Of a stretch of DNA of 64,000 nucleotides, positions 36,137 through 47,610 are shown one piece after another (within the stretch, counting starts at the first letter, position 1; each line of letters opens with the position of its first letter). The stretch is from Mycolicibacterium bacteremicum (GTDB taxonomy: Bacteria; Actinomycetota; Actinomycetes; Mycobacteriales; Mycobacteriaceae). A program made the translations under genes and the position numbers. The notes under the pieces are model-generated. The model ran no database searches, had not been told where the DNA came from, and saw only the letters and a list, made by a program, of their open reading frames with translations. The DNA is taken from positions 1 to 64,000 of the forward strand of contig NZ_MVHJ01000025.1 in NCBI RefSeq assembly GCF_002086115.1, written 5' to 3'.

Positions 36137-37191
36137 TCCGACTCGGCGGCCAGCACCTCGGCCAGGAAAGCGTCGTCGGGGCCCGCGAGCCGGCGGCGGG
36201 CGAACACCCGCAACCGCTCGCGCGCGGCCCGGTCCTCACCGTCCCCGGCGCCCAGTGTCACCGCTGCGGTGCTCCAATCATGGTTCCACGCAGCCGTTTC
36301 CGAGATCGGCAGCACCAGCCTGGCGGTACCGTCCCCGGACAACACCCCGTCGGCGGCAAGCTCACCGCTGCGCAGCCGCACCGCGATGCCGTCAGCGGGC
36401 GCGGTGACCGCGGCGCGCACGTCGACCACGACCGCCCCGGAATCGGCGGCGCGCACCGACCAGGTGACGGTGTCCTCGGCCGCGTCGAACACCGCGGGCG
36501 GTACCGCACTCCAACTCACCGACGCGGCACCGCCGGCGATCATCCCCGCGGTCGCGAACTTGCCCGCGCCGGCCGCCAGCGCGTAATCGTCACGACGCCG
36601 GGCCGTCGGCGCCTCGATCGGGTCGTGGTCGGGCCAGTCCGCGAGATCGGCGCAGGCGGACACCAGTTCGGCGATCCGCGGGTCATCGGAGCGTTGCCGG
36701 CCGGCCAGCGCGCTCAGGTGCGGCGCCAGCAGCGCCTCGACATCGGAGTCGAGGGTGTCCTCGACGAAGAAGTCCTCGACCGCCGCGGTCAGCAGCGCGA
36801 GCTCGGCATCCAGCACCGCCGCATCCAGCTCCACGATCGAATCCCGCGCGCTGGCCGGCCACCACCGGCGTAACCAGTGCCCCAGCGCCAGCCGGCGCAG
36901 TGGTGCCAGCGCCTGCGGGTCAAGGGTCACACCGGGCACCTCAAGGACCGATTGCGGATCGGCGGGCGCGCCGCGTACGGCATCGAGCAGCGCCACATGA
37001 CCGGCCGCACCGGTCACCCGCCACAGCCAGTCGGCGGCGGCGATATCGGTGAAGGTGAGCTGCACCGGTGCGGCGGGATCGTCGACGGTCCAGGCCAGGA
37101 TCGCACCGGCGACCTCCAGCACCGCCACGGCCGGCGGTCCGGCGAGCGGCCCGCCGGTGGCCCAGAGCCCGTCTTGCGCGGTCAGCCTCAT
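36130..37191 (-). CDS. uncharacterised protein A of the CHAT-cassette region
   Basis: 353 residues, soluble, no signal peptide. The N-terminal part is helical with an acidic patch (EDFFVEDTLDSDVEALLAPHL at about 145-165). The C-terminal third is strongly beta-patterned (VTWSVRAADSGAVVVDVRAAV, LVLPISETAAWNHDWS), consistent with a beta-sandwich. The ATG at 37191 overlaps the stop of the upstream gene (ATGA), so it is made with protein B. Family not recognised. The end overlaps the esterase end by 7 bp. Confidence 0.75.
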   Translation of the reverse strand: MRLTAQDGLWATGGPLAGPPAVAVLEVAGAILAWTVDDPAAPVQLTFTDIAAADWLWRVTGAAGHVALLDAVRGAPADPQSVLEVPGVTLDPQALAPLRRLALGHWLRRWWPASARDSIVELDAAVLDAELALLTAAVEDFFVEDTLDSDVEALLAPHLSALAGRQRSDDPRIAELVSACADLADWPDHDPIEAPTARRRDDYALAAGAGKFATAGMIAGGAASVSWSAVPPAVFDAAEDTVTWSVRAADSGAVVVDVRAAVTAPADGIAVRLRSGELAADGVLSGDGTARLVLPISETAAWNHDWSTAAVTLGAGDGEDRAARERLRVFARRRLAGPDDAFLAEVLAAESDY

Positions 37192-38516
37192 CGGATCGCC
37201 GCCAGCTCCAGCATCGCCTTGATGCGCTGGCGGTGATCGAGGCTGACCGACCGCGCCACCCCCTCGAGCAGGGCGCGCACCTCGTCGACATCCGCGCAAC
37301 TCTCCTGCCAGACGTCTCGGCCGTGCAGCCGGGCCCACAGCCGGCTCAGATAGGGCCGCGCGAAGGTCGCGAGCTCATCGGTGACCTGCTGCTGGCGTGG
37401 GTGCAGCGCCGCCCCGGCGGCCAGATATCGGCGCGCGTGCAGGACGTAGGCCTCCTTGCGCAACCGGGCCTGAACCTGGGCTGCCAACCGGTATCTCGGC
37501 GCCGCCGCCTCGTCCAGCGGTGCGAGCTCGACGGCGATCTCGATGCCGGCGACCAGTGTTGCCTGGATGTCCTCGGCCAGCAGTCCCCACGGGGCGCAGC
37601 AGCGGTCGACCTCCTCGGCGCACAACAACGGCACCTCCGGCAGCTCATCGCGATCCAGCGCCCGCCGCAGTGTGGCCCGCACCCGGTCGACCACGCTGCG
37701 GTTCAGCGGCCGGTCCGTGTCGGTCCCGCCGTGGACGGGCGGGGGCGCCTGCGGCACGGTGGAACTCAATCCGACCTCCGTCAGCGACCAGGGCAGATCG
37801 GGGTCGGGATGGTGGGCGCGGGCCCCCAGGTTGTAGGGGGTGGCATCTGCCACCAAAGCCGACCAGACCCGTTGCCGGGCAACCGATTCACCGTGCGACG
37901 CAGCGTCACCGAGCACGGTGGACAGACCCGCCAGGAACGGGTCGGTGATGGCTGCCGACGGCGTCACATCGGCCCAGCTGCGGGTGAGCTGGGCGGTCAG
38001 CCCGGTCACCGTCCGCTCATCGGCGATGTGGCGGTTGAGCACTTCGATGGCGTTGCGATCACGGTCGTCGTGGATGTCCCGCAACACGGCCACCGCGGTA
38101 TCGGTATCGCCGGGCACCGGGGCGCCTCTGGTGACCGCGAGTTCGAAGCACACCGGGAAGTACAACTCCTGGGCGTTGCCGGTGGTCAGCCGCAGCTTAC
38201 GGCGCTGGGACTTCAGCACCGCGAACCATTCCGCGGTGGCACACAGCACGGCGCTGTGGTCCAGGATCGCCCGGTACATCTGCTCTGCCACCTCGGCCGC
38301 GACCACCGGCGCGGAGAACTGCGGATTGGACCGCAGCCGCAGCACCAGCGGATCGAGGATCCGTTTGACGGTGCGACTCAGCGGACCGCCGTCATCGCTG
38401 CTGAGCACCTGGACACCGGGTCCGATCGCCCGCCAGGCGCGGTCGATGACGGCCCGGCGCGGCTGGGCCGGCGCCGCATCGGCGACCCGCGCGGTCGTCT
38501 CGGGGACGGTGCTCAC
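37188..38516 (-). CDS. uncharacterised protein B of the CHAT-cassette region
   Basis: 442 residues, soluble and helical, no membrane segment or P-loop. The GTG start at 38516 lies six bases after TATCCT (38523-38528), a leaderless layout; the longer reading to 38585 lies upstream of that box and is rejected. Cys-rich spot at LLCAEEVDRCCAPWGLL (near 300). Family not recognised. Coupled to protein A, divergent from the 38601 membrane gene. Confidence 0.75.
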   Translation of the reverse strand: MSTVPETTARVADAAPAQPRRAVIDRAWRAIGPGVQVLSSDDGGPLSRTVKRILDPLVLRLRSNPQFSAPVVAAEVAEQMYRAILDHSAVLCATAEWFAVLKSQRRKLRLTTGNAQELYFPVCFELAVTRGAPVPGDTDTAVAVLRDIHDDRDRNAIEVLNRHIADERTVTGLTAQLTRSWADVTPSAAITDPFLAGLSTVLGDAASHGESVARQRVWSALVADATPYNLGARAHHPDPDLPWSLTEVGLSSTVPQAPPPVHGGTDTDRPLNRSVVDRVRATLRRALDRDELPEVPLLCAEEVDRCCAPWGLLAEDIQATLVAGIEIAVELAPLDEAAAPRYRLAAQVQARLRKEAYVLHARRYLAAGAALHPRQQQVTDELATFARPYLSRLWARLHGRDVWQESCADVDEVRALLEGVARSVSLDHRQRIKAMLELAAIR

Positions 38517-38528
38517 CCGATCAGGATA
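38514..38528 (-). promoter_or_regulatory. -10 box for leaderless transcription of B-A genes
   Basis: TATCCT (38523-38528 on the minus strand), six bases, then GTG at 38516. Confidence 0.5.
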
Positions 38529-38600
38529 GGCAGACGGCGCCGCCGTCAGCGAACGAAAAGTTGGGTTCGGTAGCGGCGCAGCCACCCGAGTATCGATCCC

Positions 38601-39230
38601 ATGTCCGACAGCCTGTTGATCCTGCTGCTCCTCGCCTGCGCCACCGGCGGCGCCGCGTCGCTACTCGCCTGGGCCCGCACCCGGACCACCGAATCGCCGT
38701 CACCGACCGCGACCGCAGTGGGTATCGGCACCGTCGCGTGCGTGACCGACCGCATCACCGTCGAGGTGGAAAGCGTGTGCGGACAGAAGTTCACCGGCCG
38801 GCTGCTGGCACCCGACGATCCGGTGACCGCGGCCATCCGTCCCGGGGTGGTGCTGCTGGTGGCCTTCGATCCGGCTGCGCGGGAGGATCTTTCACTGGCC
38901 GACGACATGATGGCCGTCCGCGCCGCGTTCGACCGGATGCTGGTCGGCAAGGGCCTGGTGACCGACGAGCAGCTCGACCTGATCCGGCACGGCGTCAAGG
39001 GTGCCGGGGTGGTGACGGCGGCCCATCCGACGGGGACCACGCGCGAGGATTACCGGGAGGTGGTGCTCGACCTGATGGTGCGCAGGCCCGAGGGCGGGCA
39101 GTTCCCCGCGCACGAGACGACGCTGATCCCGGTGACCTCGCTGTCGCGGGTGTCACCCGGGGCGGTGATCGACGCGTACTACCGCCGCGGCGACGAGTCG
39201 TCGGTGGCGGTCTGCGTCCCACCCGCATGA
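38601..39230 (+). CDS. membrane-anchored protein of unknown function
   Basis: 209 residues. A single N-terminal membrane segment (LLILLLLACATGGAASLLAW) is followed by Arg-rich residues (ARTRTT), which by the positive-inside rule puts the remaining 180 residues in the cytoplasm. Two beta-rich halves (VACVTDRITVEVESVCGQKFTG; HETTLIPVTSLSRVSPGAVIDAYY) flank a helix. Not recognised. It is divergent from proteins B and A, and converges on the CHAT gene, which ends 15 bp beyond. Confidence 0.75.
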   Translation: MSDSLLILLLLACATGGAASLLAWARTRTTESPSPTATAVGIGTVACVTDRITVEVESVCGQKFTGRLLAPDDPVTAAIRPGVVLLVAFDPAAREDLSLADDMMAVRAAFDRMLVGKGLVTDEQLDLIRHGVKGAGVVTAAHPTGTTREDYREVVLDLMVRRPEGGQFPAHETTLIPVTSLSRVSPGAVIDAYYRRGDESSVAVCVPPA

Positions 39231-39245
39231 AGCGGCTGGCGATCC

Positions 39246-40607
39246 TCAGCCGACCGAGAAGCTGACCAGCGCACCCCAGTACACCGGGTTGGCGCGCCGG
39301 TCCCCCGCCCGCCACCGGTCCAGTTGCTCGCGCTGCCAATGGTTGACCGCGCAGGCCGCCTCGATATCGGTCCCGGCCTGGTGCGCGGTGTCGACCGCGG
39401 CGATGGTCACTCCCATCGGGTCGGGGTGCACCCCGTCGGTGAAGCGGCGGTAGCCGGCGCTGGTGGGCAGCGACCACAGTGTCGCCGTCACCAGTTCCGC
39501 ACCACCGAGCACCATGGCGGCGACCAGGCCGGTGGCCTCGTCGAAACGGTAGTCACCACCGGAAGCGCACGCCAACAGGGCAATCCGGGTGGGGAACGTC
39601 AGATCTGCGGTCAACAGATCGGCCGCGGTCAGCGGACGGTGATCACCGATCGGGTCGCCGTAACCGGGCACCGTGGCGCGGCAGGCCAGGTGCAATGCGG
39701 CGCGTTCCGCGTGTCCCACCCCGCCGTCGGTGTCGGCGCGGCGGGCGGTGTCGCCGGCACTCGCGTGCCCGACGAACATCAGCCGGCCGGGCCGTTGCGC
39801 CAACGCCGCGGCCAGCCAGTGGCGGTCGACATCGGGGCGCCGGAACAGCTCGACGGCGGCGTCGACACGGGGCAATACCGGTCGGCTGCCCAGCAGGTCG
39901 GTGTAGTGCAGGGCCAGCAGGGTGTCCGGCGCCGGCCGGCCCAGCACCGAGCCCAGTGCCGAATCCGGCCGTTGGCCGGGCACCCGCGGATCCAGGATCA
40001 GCAGCGGATCACGTTCGGGGGCCGGCTGGTTGCGCCGACGGATCCGGGCGATGTTGGCGGGCACCGCCATCAACACCTCGGCGAGTTCCAGCAGCCGCCG
40101 TCCGGTGCTGAGCTCCTCCGGATCGCCCGCCGGCCAGGGGATGACCGCCGGCTGCGGGCCGTCGGGGGTGATGGCGTCCTGGCGGGCCTGCAGCATCGCA
40201 TGGACGTCCGGCCGCAGCAACGGCTCGGCCAGCAGCCCCCACGGTATGCGGCCCAGCCGGGCGCTCGGCGCGATGTAGAGCAGCGGCCGGCTACCGGCGT
40301 GCTCGTCGAGCAGCCGCCAGCCGGCGGGCCCGAGCAGCAGTACACCGAGGCGGTAGGCAAGCATCGATTCCGTTGCCGCCGTGGTGAAGGCGCCCGTCGA
40401 CAGGGCCCGCTGCAGGGCCTCGACCGGTGATTCGGCACCGCGTGGATCGGGTAGCGCACCGGCGACCTCGTCGAGCGCCGCCAGCAGGATCGTCTCCTCG
40501 ACCACCCAGGTGACGGTGCGGTCCGGGCTGCCGACCACGCGCAGGCTGGCGTAGGTGGCTATCCCGACATCGGCGTAACGCAGGATCAGCGTGGGCCGGC
40601 CGGTCAC
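39246..40607 (-). CDS. CHAT-domain protein (caspase-like protease)
   Basis: 453 residues from the GTG at 40607, which overlaps the stop of the TPR gene (GTGA); an ATG at 40613 is an alternative. Residues about 195-453 form a CHAT domain. The catalytic His281 lies in LMFVGHASAGD and Cys347 in IALLACASGGD, with the LVTATLWSLPTS strand and NPVYWGALVSF end typical of CHAT. The N-terminal 190 residues begin with a beta-rich region. CHAT proteases cleave partner proteins in several bacterial defence or cell-death systems. The substrate here is unknown. Confidence 0.88.
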   Translation of the reverse strand: MTGRPTLILRYADVGIATYASLRVVGSPDRTVTWVVEETILLAALDEVAGALPDPRGAESPVEALQRALSTGAFTTAATESMLAYRLGVLLLGPAGWRLLDEHAGSRPLLYIAPSARLGRIPWGLLAEPLLRPDVHAMLQARQDAITPDGPQPAVIPWPAGDPEELSTGRRLLELAEVLMAVPANIARIRRRNQPAPERDPLLILDPRVPGQRPDSALGSVLGRPAPDTLLALHYTDLLGSRPVLPRVDAAVELFRRPDVDRHWLAAALAQRPGRLMFVGHASAGDTARRADTDGGVGHAERAALHLACRATVPGYGDPIGDHRPLTAADLLTADLTFPTRIALLACASGGDYRFDEATGLVAAMVLGGAELVTATLWSLPTSAGYRRFTDGVHPDPMGVTIAAVDTAHQAGTDIEAACAVNHWQREQLDRWRAGDRRANPVYWGALVSFSVG

Positions 40608-42301
40608 ACCCATGTCGGCCAGGCCGGCTCGTCGGTGGTGATGGTGCGGCCGTAGCGCTGCCGGGCCAGCGCCAGGTACGGGCCGAGGATGGGTTCGGCG
40701 CCGGGATCCATCTGCAGCGGTGGCAATGGGCCGAGGCGGGTCAGCGACGGCCCACCCGCGGCCGTTCCGGCGGCGACATCGGCGAGTTCGGGTTCGGGCA
40801 GTTCGACGTCGCTGTCCAACAGCACCGCCTGCGCCCCGGCCCAGATCGCCGCCTCCGGCTCCGCATTGCTGTCGGTGCTGAAACTTCCCCTGGCGCTGTG
40901 ATATTCGATGAGCTCCGCGGTCAGCGCGGTGTTCTCCCATTCCCAGGCCACCGCAAAGGCGCCGGCCAGCATCGGCGCCGACACCCGGGCGGCCCACTGG
41001 GCGCGGGCATCGGCATCGGCGATGGCGTGGCGCACCGAGTCCACGGCCAACGCGGCGGGAACCTTGAGCAACGCCGCCTGTTCCAACTTGCCCATGGCGC
41101 GGACGAAGCCGGGGCTGTCGGTTTCGGCGTTCGTGGTGCCCAGCGAGGCGGCGTGCTTGGCCTCCACCTCGTCCCAGCTGTCGTCGGGGTCGCCGGATCC
41201 GTCGAATCCCATGTCGGCCAGCGCATCGGCGCGCCAGACGGTACCCAGCTGATCATCGAGGCGCGCGTACTGCAGCCAGGTGCTGCGCGGCCACTCGTCG
41301 AGCAGTGTGCGGGCCTGCGCGATGAGTTCGACGGCGTCGCCGAAGCGACCGAAGAAGATCGGGATCCAGCTCCGCTGCACCAGGATGCGATGGGTGTGCA
41401 GGGGCTTGCCCAGCTCGCGCCAGTGCCGCTCGGCGTGTGCCCAGCACTGATCGGCCTCCTCCAGGGCACCCGAGGCGAGCTTGGTGAATCCGAGATAGAA
41501 CCAGCTCCGGGACACATCGTGGGCGCGCGCGTAGCGCGCGATGACGGGGTAGGCCTCGTTGATCAGCTGCTCGACCGCGGTGTGGTCACCACGCGACCAG
41601 TTACCGATCGCGCGTTCCAGCTTCGTTCTGGCGGTGTCGAGTTCCCATCCGTTCGACTCGGCGCGGGCGCCTGCGCGGCGCAGCCACGGCTCGGCCTCCT
41701 CCAGCCGACCGGTCTGTATGCAGAAGCCGCCGTAGCCGATACCGGCGAGCACGAGCAGCCGGTCCTGCTCACCGCCGGATACGGCCGCGAGGTCCAGATT
41801 CTCGATCACCTGCTGCCACAGCGGCATGGCCAGATGATGCAGATCGTCGTCGGCGAGCGCCTGCGCGCACAGGATCTGGGCGCGGGACACCAGAAACCGT
41901 TGCTCACCAGCGAGATCCGCGGGTCCGGATACCGCGCTCAACGCGGCCAGCACGACAGCGGCTACTTCGTGCTCACCGCGGGCGGCGCACAGCCCGGCCT
42001 GCAGGAAGTCGGCACGGCGGGCGTAGCGGCAGAGCATGTGCTCGGTCCCGGCGTCGCGCTCCGGTAGCGATCGATAGGCCTCGACACAGTCGCAGATCCG
42101 CGTGATGCACTCGGCGACACCGTCATAGGCGGTCCGCACCAGGTAGATCTCACCGAGCTGGGCGAACACCTCCAGGGCGAGGTCGTCACGGTCGGCCTCT
42201 TCGATCAGGGGTAGCTGCGCAAGCAGCAGATCCTTGGCCGCCGACTCGTCGGATGCCCACGCCAGCCGACGGGCCTGCTGGAGGGCATCGGTGATCGACA
42301 C
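40604..42301 (-). CDS. TPR-repeat protein partner of the CHAT protease
   Basis: 565 residues, all-helical, about ten TPR-like helical hairpins. The helix pairs recur with Ala/Gly/Leu at TPR positions (VFAQLGEIYLVRTAYDGV, IGYGGFCIQTGRLEEAEPWL, FYLGFTKLASGALEEAD). No membrane segment or catalytic motif. GTG start, with TATGAT (42308-42313) six bases upstream. Overlap with the CHAT gene implies stoichiometric production; TPR proteins commonly sense or present targets to CHAT proteases. The boundary between repeats is approximate. Confidence 0.85.
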   Translation of the reverse strand: MSITDALQQARRLAWASDESAAKDLLLAQLPLIEEADRDDLALEVFAQLGEIYLVRTAYDGVAECITRICDCVEAYRSLPERDAGTEHMLCRYARRADFLQAGLCAARGEHEVAAVVLAALSAVSGPADLAGEQRFLVSRAQILCAQALADDDLHHLAMPLWQQVIENLDLAAVSGGEQDRLLVLAGIGYGGFCIQTGRLEEAEPWLRRAGARAESNGWELDTARTKLERAIGNWSRGDHTAVEQLINEAYPVIARYARAHDVSRSWFYLGFTKLASGALEEADQCWAHAERHWRELGKPLHTHRILVQRSWIPIFFGRFGDAVELIAQARTLLDEWPRSTWLQYARLDDQLGTVWRADALADMGFDGSGDPDDSWDEVEAKHAASLGTTNAETDSPGFVRAMGKLEQAALLKVPAALAVDSVRHAIADADARAQWAARVSAPMLAGAFAVAWEWENTALTAELIEYHSARGSFSTDSNAEPEAAIWAGAQAVLLDSDVELPEPELADVAAGTAAGGPSLTRLGPLPPLQMDPGAEPILGPYLALARQRYGRTITTDEPAWPTWV

Positions 42302-42313
42302 GGCGTCATCATA
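42299..42313 (-). promoter_or_regulatory. -10 box for leaderless transcription of the TPR-CHAT operon
   Basis: TATGAT (42308-42313 on the minus strand), six bases, then the GTG at 42301. No convincing -35 is seen 17-18 bases further upstream. Confidence 0.55.
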
Positions 42314-42399
42314 GGACGGCCGAAGGCGGCGGACGCGTTTCCGCGCCCGCCGCCCATCGCCCGCCCAGCCGCCCGGTGCCGGCGGCGTGGCGCGGTGTA

Positions 42400-42897
42400 T
42401 CAGCTGCAGCTGACCTTGATCTCGAACTTCTTGGTGATCATCCCGGCCATCGGGTTCTTCAGGTCCGCACCGGTGGCCTCACCGGTGATCGTGTAGGTGC
42501 TGCCATCGACCTTCACCTCGGCCGATCCGGTGCTCGCGCCACCCATCGCAGCCACGGCCAGCGCATTGCCGTCCACCACCAGACCCACCGATTCGACCTT
42601 GGGGGTGGCCTCGTCGGTCATCACCACACCGAGACCCTGCTGGCCGCCGATGGCGCCGCTGGCGACGTTGATCTTCCCGCCGGCCTTGACACAGGTCACC
42701 GAGTTCAGGTCCAGGCCGGCGAGGTCCTGACCCTCGACCTTGACCTCGGTGTCACCACCGGTGGCGACCTGCGCGGTGCTGTTGCCCGCGCTCGACGACG
42801 CGGCTGGCTCGCTGCCCTTGTCATCGGAGCAGCCGACCAGGATGGTCGTCGCGGCGAGCATTCCGATGCCGGCGGCCAGAACGCGATTCTTCGTCAT
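42400..42897 (-). CDS. LpqH-family (19-kDa antigen-like) lipoprotein
   Basis: 165 residues. The signal peptide ends in lipobox LVGC (near residue 23), followed by a Ser/Ala/Asp-rich linker. The mature domain matches LpqH: two Cys (VTCVKAGG and the last VSCS) and the motif ITGEATGADLKNP. The ATG at 42897 has AGGGGA six bases upstream; an ATG at 42912 is less likely. LpqH-type lipoproteins sit in the cell envelope and are TLR2 ligands. Lies between the TPR-CHAT genes and the divergent small protein. Confidence 0.9.
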   Translation of the reverse strand: MTKNRVLAAGIGMLAATTILVGCSDDKGSEPAASSSAGNSTAQVATGGDTEVKVEGQDLAGLDLNSVTCVKAGGKINVASGAIGGQQGLGVVMTDEATPKVESVGLVVDGNALAVAAMGGASTGSAEVKVDGSTYTITGEATGADLKNPMAGMITKKFEIKVSCS

Positions 42898-42992
42898 GTG
42901 TGTCCCCTTCATTCGCCCGTCGCCCCAGTGGCGCCGTCGTGGGACCAGTACATCCGCGCCCGATTGCTACCGATCCCAAACTTCGGTGCGGG

Positions 42993-43007
42993 TACGGTGA
43001 CCACATG
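42993..43007 (+). promoter_or_regulatory. -10 box for leaderless transcription of the 43005 gene
   Basis: TACGGT (42993-42998) is six bases before the ATG at 43005, with no ribosome site between. Confidence 0.5.
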
Positions 43008-43304
43008 CCCGATGAGCAGCAGTCTTCTGTTGATGAGCCGCTCGACGCGGACATCGTCCCGGTGGATCCCGCGCCGCCGGTGTCCATCCCGGCCGACACC
43101 GGTTACACCGAATCGGGTGTGCCGACCTTCGATGCGCTGCGCGAGAAGATCGAGACCCGGGTCGGCACCGCGATGGGCGACCAGGAGTTGGCCGAGGAGA
43201 CGCCGGAGGGCCGGTCGGTCGCCGAGCAGTACGACGCCCGGCAACGCGCCGCTGCCGACCGATTGGCGCAGATCCGCCAGTCCATGAAGAACGACCAGGA
43301 TTGA
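43005..43304 (+). CDS. small acidic protein, unknown
   Basis: 99 residues, soluble. The acidic, Pro-rich N-terminal part (VDEPLDADIVPVDPAPP) is probably disordered; a helical C-terminal region follows (REKIETRVGTAMGDQELAEE and AEQYDARQRAAADRLAQIRQ). I do not recognise the family. The next gene starts 12 bp downstream on the same strand. Confidence 0.7.
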   Translation: MPDEQQSSVDEPLDADIVPVDPAPPVSIPADTGYTESGVPTFDALREKIETRVGTAMGDQELAEETPEGRSVAEQYDARQRAAADRLAQIRQSMKNDQD

Positions 43305-43316
43305 CGTGGCCTAGCG

Positions 43317-44474
43317 GTGCGGGTCTTCACCGTCGCCGAGCGGCGCGCCCGATTGGGGCGACGGCATTTCCTGTCCGCGCCGGGCGCCTCGGTCGACGAG
43401 GTGACGGCGGCGCTGGTGGGTTTGCACGCCACCGATCCGACCACCCCGTACCTGTCGCTGTGGGCCCGGGTGCCGGGGTTCCAGCGTGCCGACCTGGATA
43501 CCGCCCTCTACGAAGATCGGCGGCTGGTGCGCCAGGTCGCCATGCGGCGGACCCTCTGGGCGGTGCCGACGACCCGGTTGCCCGCCGTGCAGGTGGCCTC
43601 CAGCGATCGGGTGGCCGACACCGAGAGCCGCAAGTTGATCGCCGATGTGCAAAAGGCCGGGGTCGCCGCCGACGGGTCGGCCTGGCTGGAGTCGGCGTGT
43701 GCCGCCGTGCTCGGCCACCTCGATGACAACGGCCCGACGGGTGCGGCCGATCTGCGCGCCGCGCTGCCCGAGCTGGCCGGAACCTGGGATCCCGCGCCCG
43801 GAAAGCCCTGGGGCGGTGCCACTGCGCTGGCTCCGCGGGTGTTGACGGTGCTCGATGTGCGCGGCGACATCGTCCGTGGCCGCAATCAGGGTGGCTGGAC
43901 GTCGTCGCGGCCGCTGTGGTGCTCGACCCGCGGATGGCTCGGCGACCTGTCACCGGCCAAATCCGATTCCGCGGCAGCCGAGTTGGTGCGCACCTGGTTG
44001 CGCGCTTTCGGCCCGGCCACGGTGGCCGATGTCAAGTGGTGGTTCGGGCACACCCTCGGTTGGGTGCGCCGGGCACTCGTCGATATCGGCGCCGTCGAGG
44101 TGGACCTGCACGGCACGCCGGCGGTGGCGTTACCCGACGATCTGGACGTCGAACCCGAGCCCGAGCCGTGGGTTGCGTTGCTACCGGGTCTGGATGTCAC
44201 CACCATGGGGTGGACCGAGCGCGACTGGTATCTGGACGGCCACCGCGAGCAGGTCTTCGACACCCGCGGCAATGCCGGTCCGACGGCATGGGTCGACGGT
44301 CGGGTGGTCGGCGGCTGGCGGCAGACCGAGGACGGCCGGGTCGAGGTGCAGGTCATCGGCGATGTCAGCCGCGACGCCCGAAAACTCCTGCAGCGCAAGG
44401 GTGACGAACTCAGCGAATGGCTCGACGGGACGCGGATCAGGCCGCGGTTCCCGTCGCCGCTGACAAAAGCCTGA
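43317..44474 (+). CDS. AlkZ/YcaQ-like winged-helix DNA glycosylase family protein
   Basis: 385 residues of the HTH_42 (AlkZ-like) family, several winged helices. AlkZ-type glycosylases unhook crosslinks using a QxQ or QxD motif near the N-terminus; here the equivalent stretch reads GLHATDPTTPYLSLWAR (His37-Ala-Thr39), so the usual catalytic pair is not present. Other family features: RRTLWAVP and DTRGNAGPTAWVDGRVVGGW. GTG start. Possibly a different substrate or an inactive member. uvrA converges on it. Confidence 0.85.
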   Translation: MRVFTVAERRARLGRRHFLSAPGASVDEVTAALVGLHATDPTTPYLSLWARVPGFQRADLDTALYEDRRLVRQVAMRRTLWAVPTTRLPAVQVASSDRVADTESRKLIADVQKAGVAADGSAWLESACAAVLGHLDDNGPTGAADLRAALPELAGTWDPAPGKPWGGATALAPRVLTVLDVRGDIVRGRNQGGWTSSRPLWCSTRGWLGDLSPAKSDSAAAELVRTWLRAFGPATVADVKWWFGHTLGWVRRALVDIGAVEVDLHGTPAVALPDDLDVEPEPEPWVALLPGLDVTTMGWTERDWYLDGHREQVFDTRGNAGPTAWVDGRVVGGWRQTEDGRVEVQVIGDVSRDARKLLQRKGDELSEWLDGTRIRPRFPSPLTKA

Positions 44475-44505
44475 CCGGCGGCGCCCGGCCGCGCAGGTCT
44501 CGCGT

Positions 44506-44531
44506 GCGTGGGGATGAAACACACCCCGCGC
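44506..44531. terminator. hairpin between the AlkZ-like gene and uvrA
   Basis: GCGTGGGG (44506-44513) pairs with CCCCGCGC (44524-44531) through eight base pairs with one G-T. Lies 32 bases after the AlkZ-like stop between convergent genes; no T-tract. Confidence 0.5.
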
Positions 44532-44566
44532 CGAGACAATGCCTCCGCAGTATCCAGCCACAGGGA

Positions 44567-44601
44567 CTCGCCGCGGCCCGGCACCTCGCGCCCGCGGCGA
44601 G
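44567..44601 (-). terminator. stem-loop just after uvrA
   Basis: CTCGCCGCGG (44567-44576) and CCGCGGCGAG (44592-44601) form a perfect 10-bp stem with a 15-base loop, immediately after the uvrA stop. GC-rich without T-tract, as is common in mycobacteria. Confidence 0.6.
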
Positions 44602-44603
44602 CC

Positions 44604-47522
<2,919 letters not shown>

Positions 47523-47595
47523 CGGGTTTTCCTCCCAAGACAGAATTCACGGCCCATGCTAAGTGCACCCACCGACAAGCCGGCGCCGAGCCGGA

Positions 47596-47610
47596 TAGCG
47601 TGGAGGCGTG
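47596..47610 (+). promoter_or_regulatory. -10 box for leaderless transcription of the MBL-fold gene
   Basis: TAGCGT (47596-47601) is six bases before the GTG at 47608. The GGAGG inside those six bases is too close to serve as ribosome site. Confidence 0.45.

Noticed and set aside
39324..40430. Long plus-strand frame opposite the CHAT gene
   Set aside because: The minus-strand frame contains the CHAT His/Cys motifs; the opposite frame has Arg/Gly-rich shadow composition.
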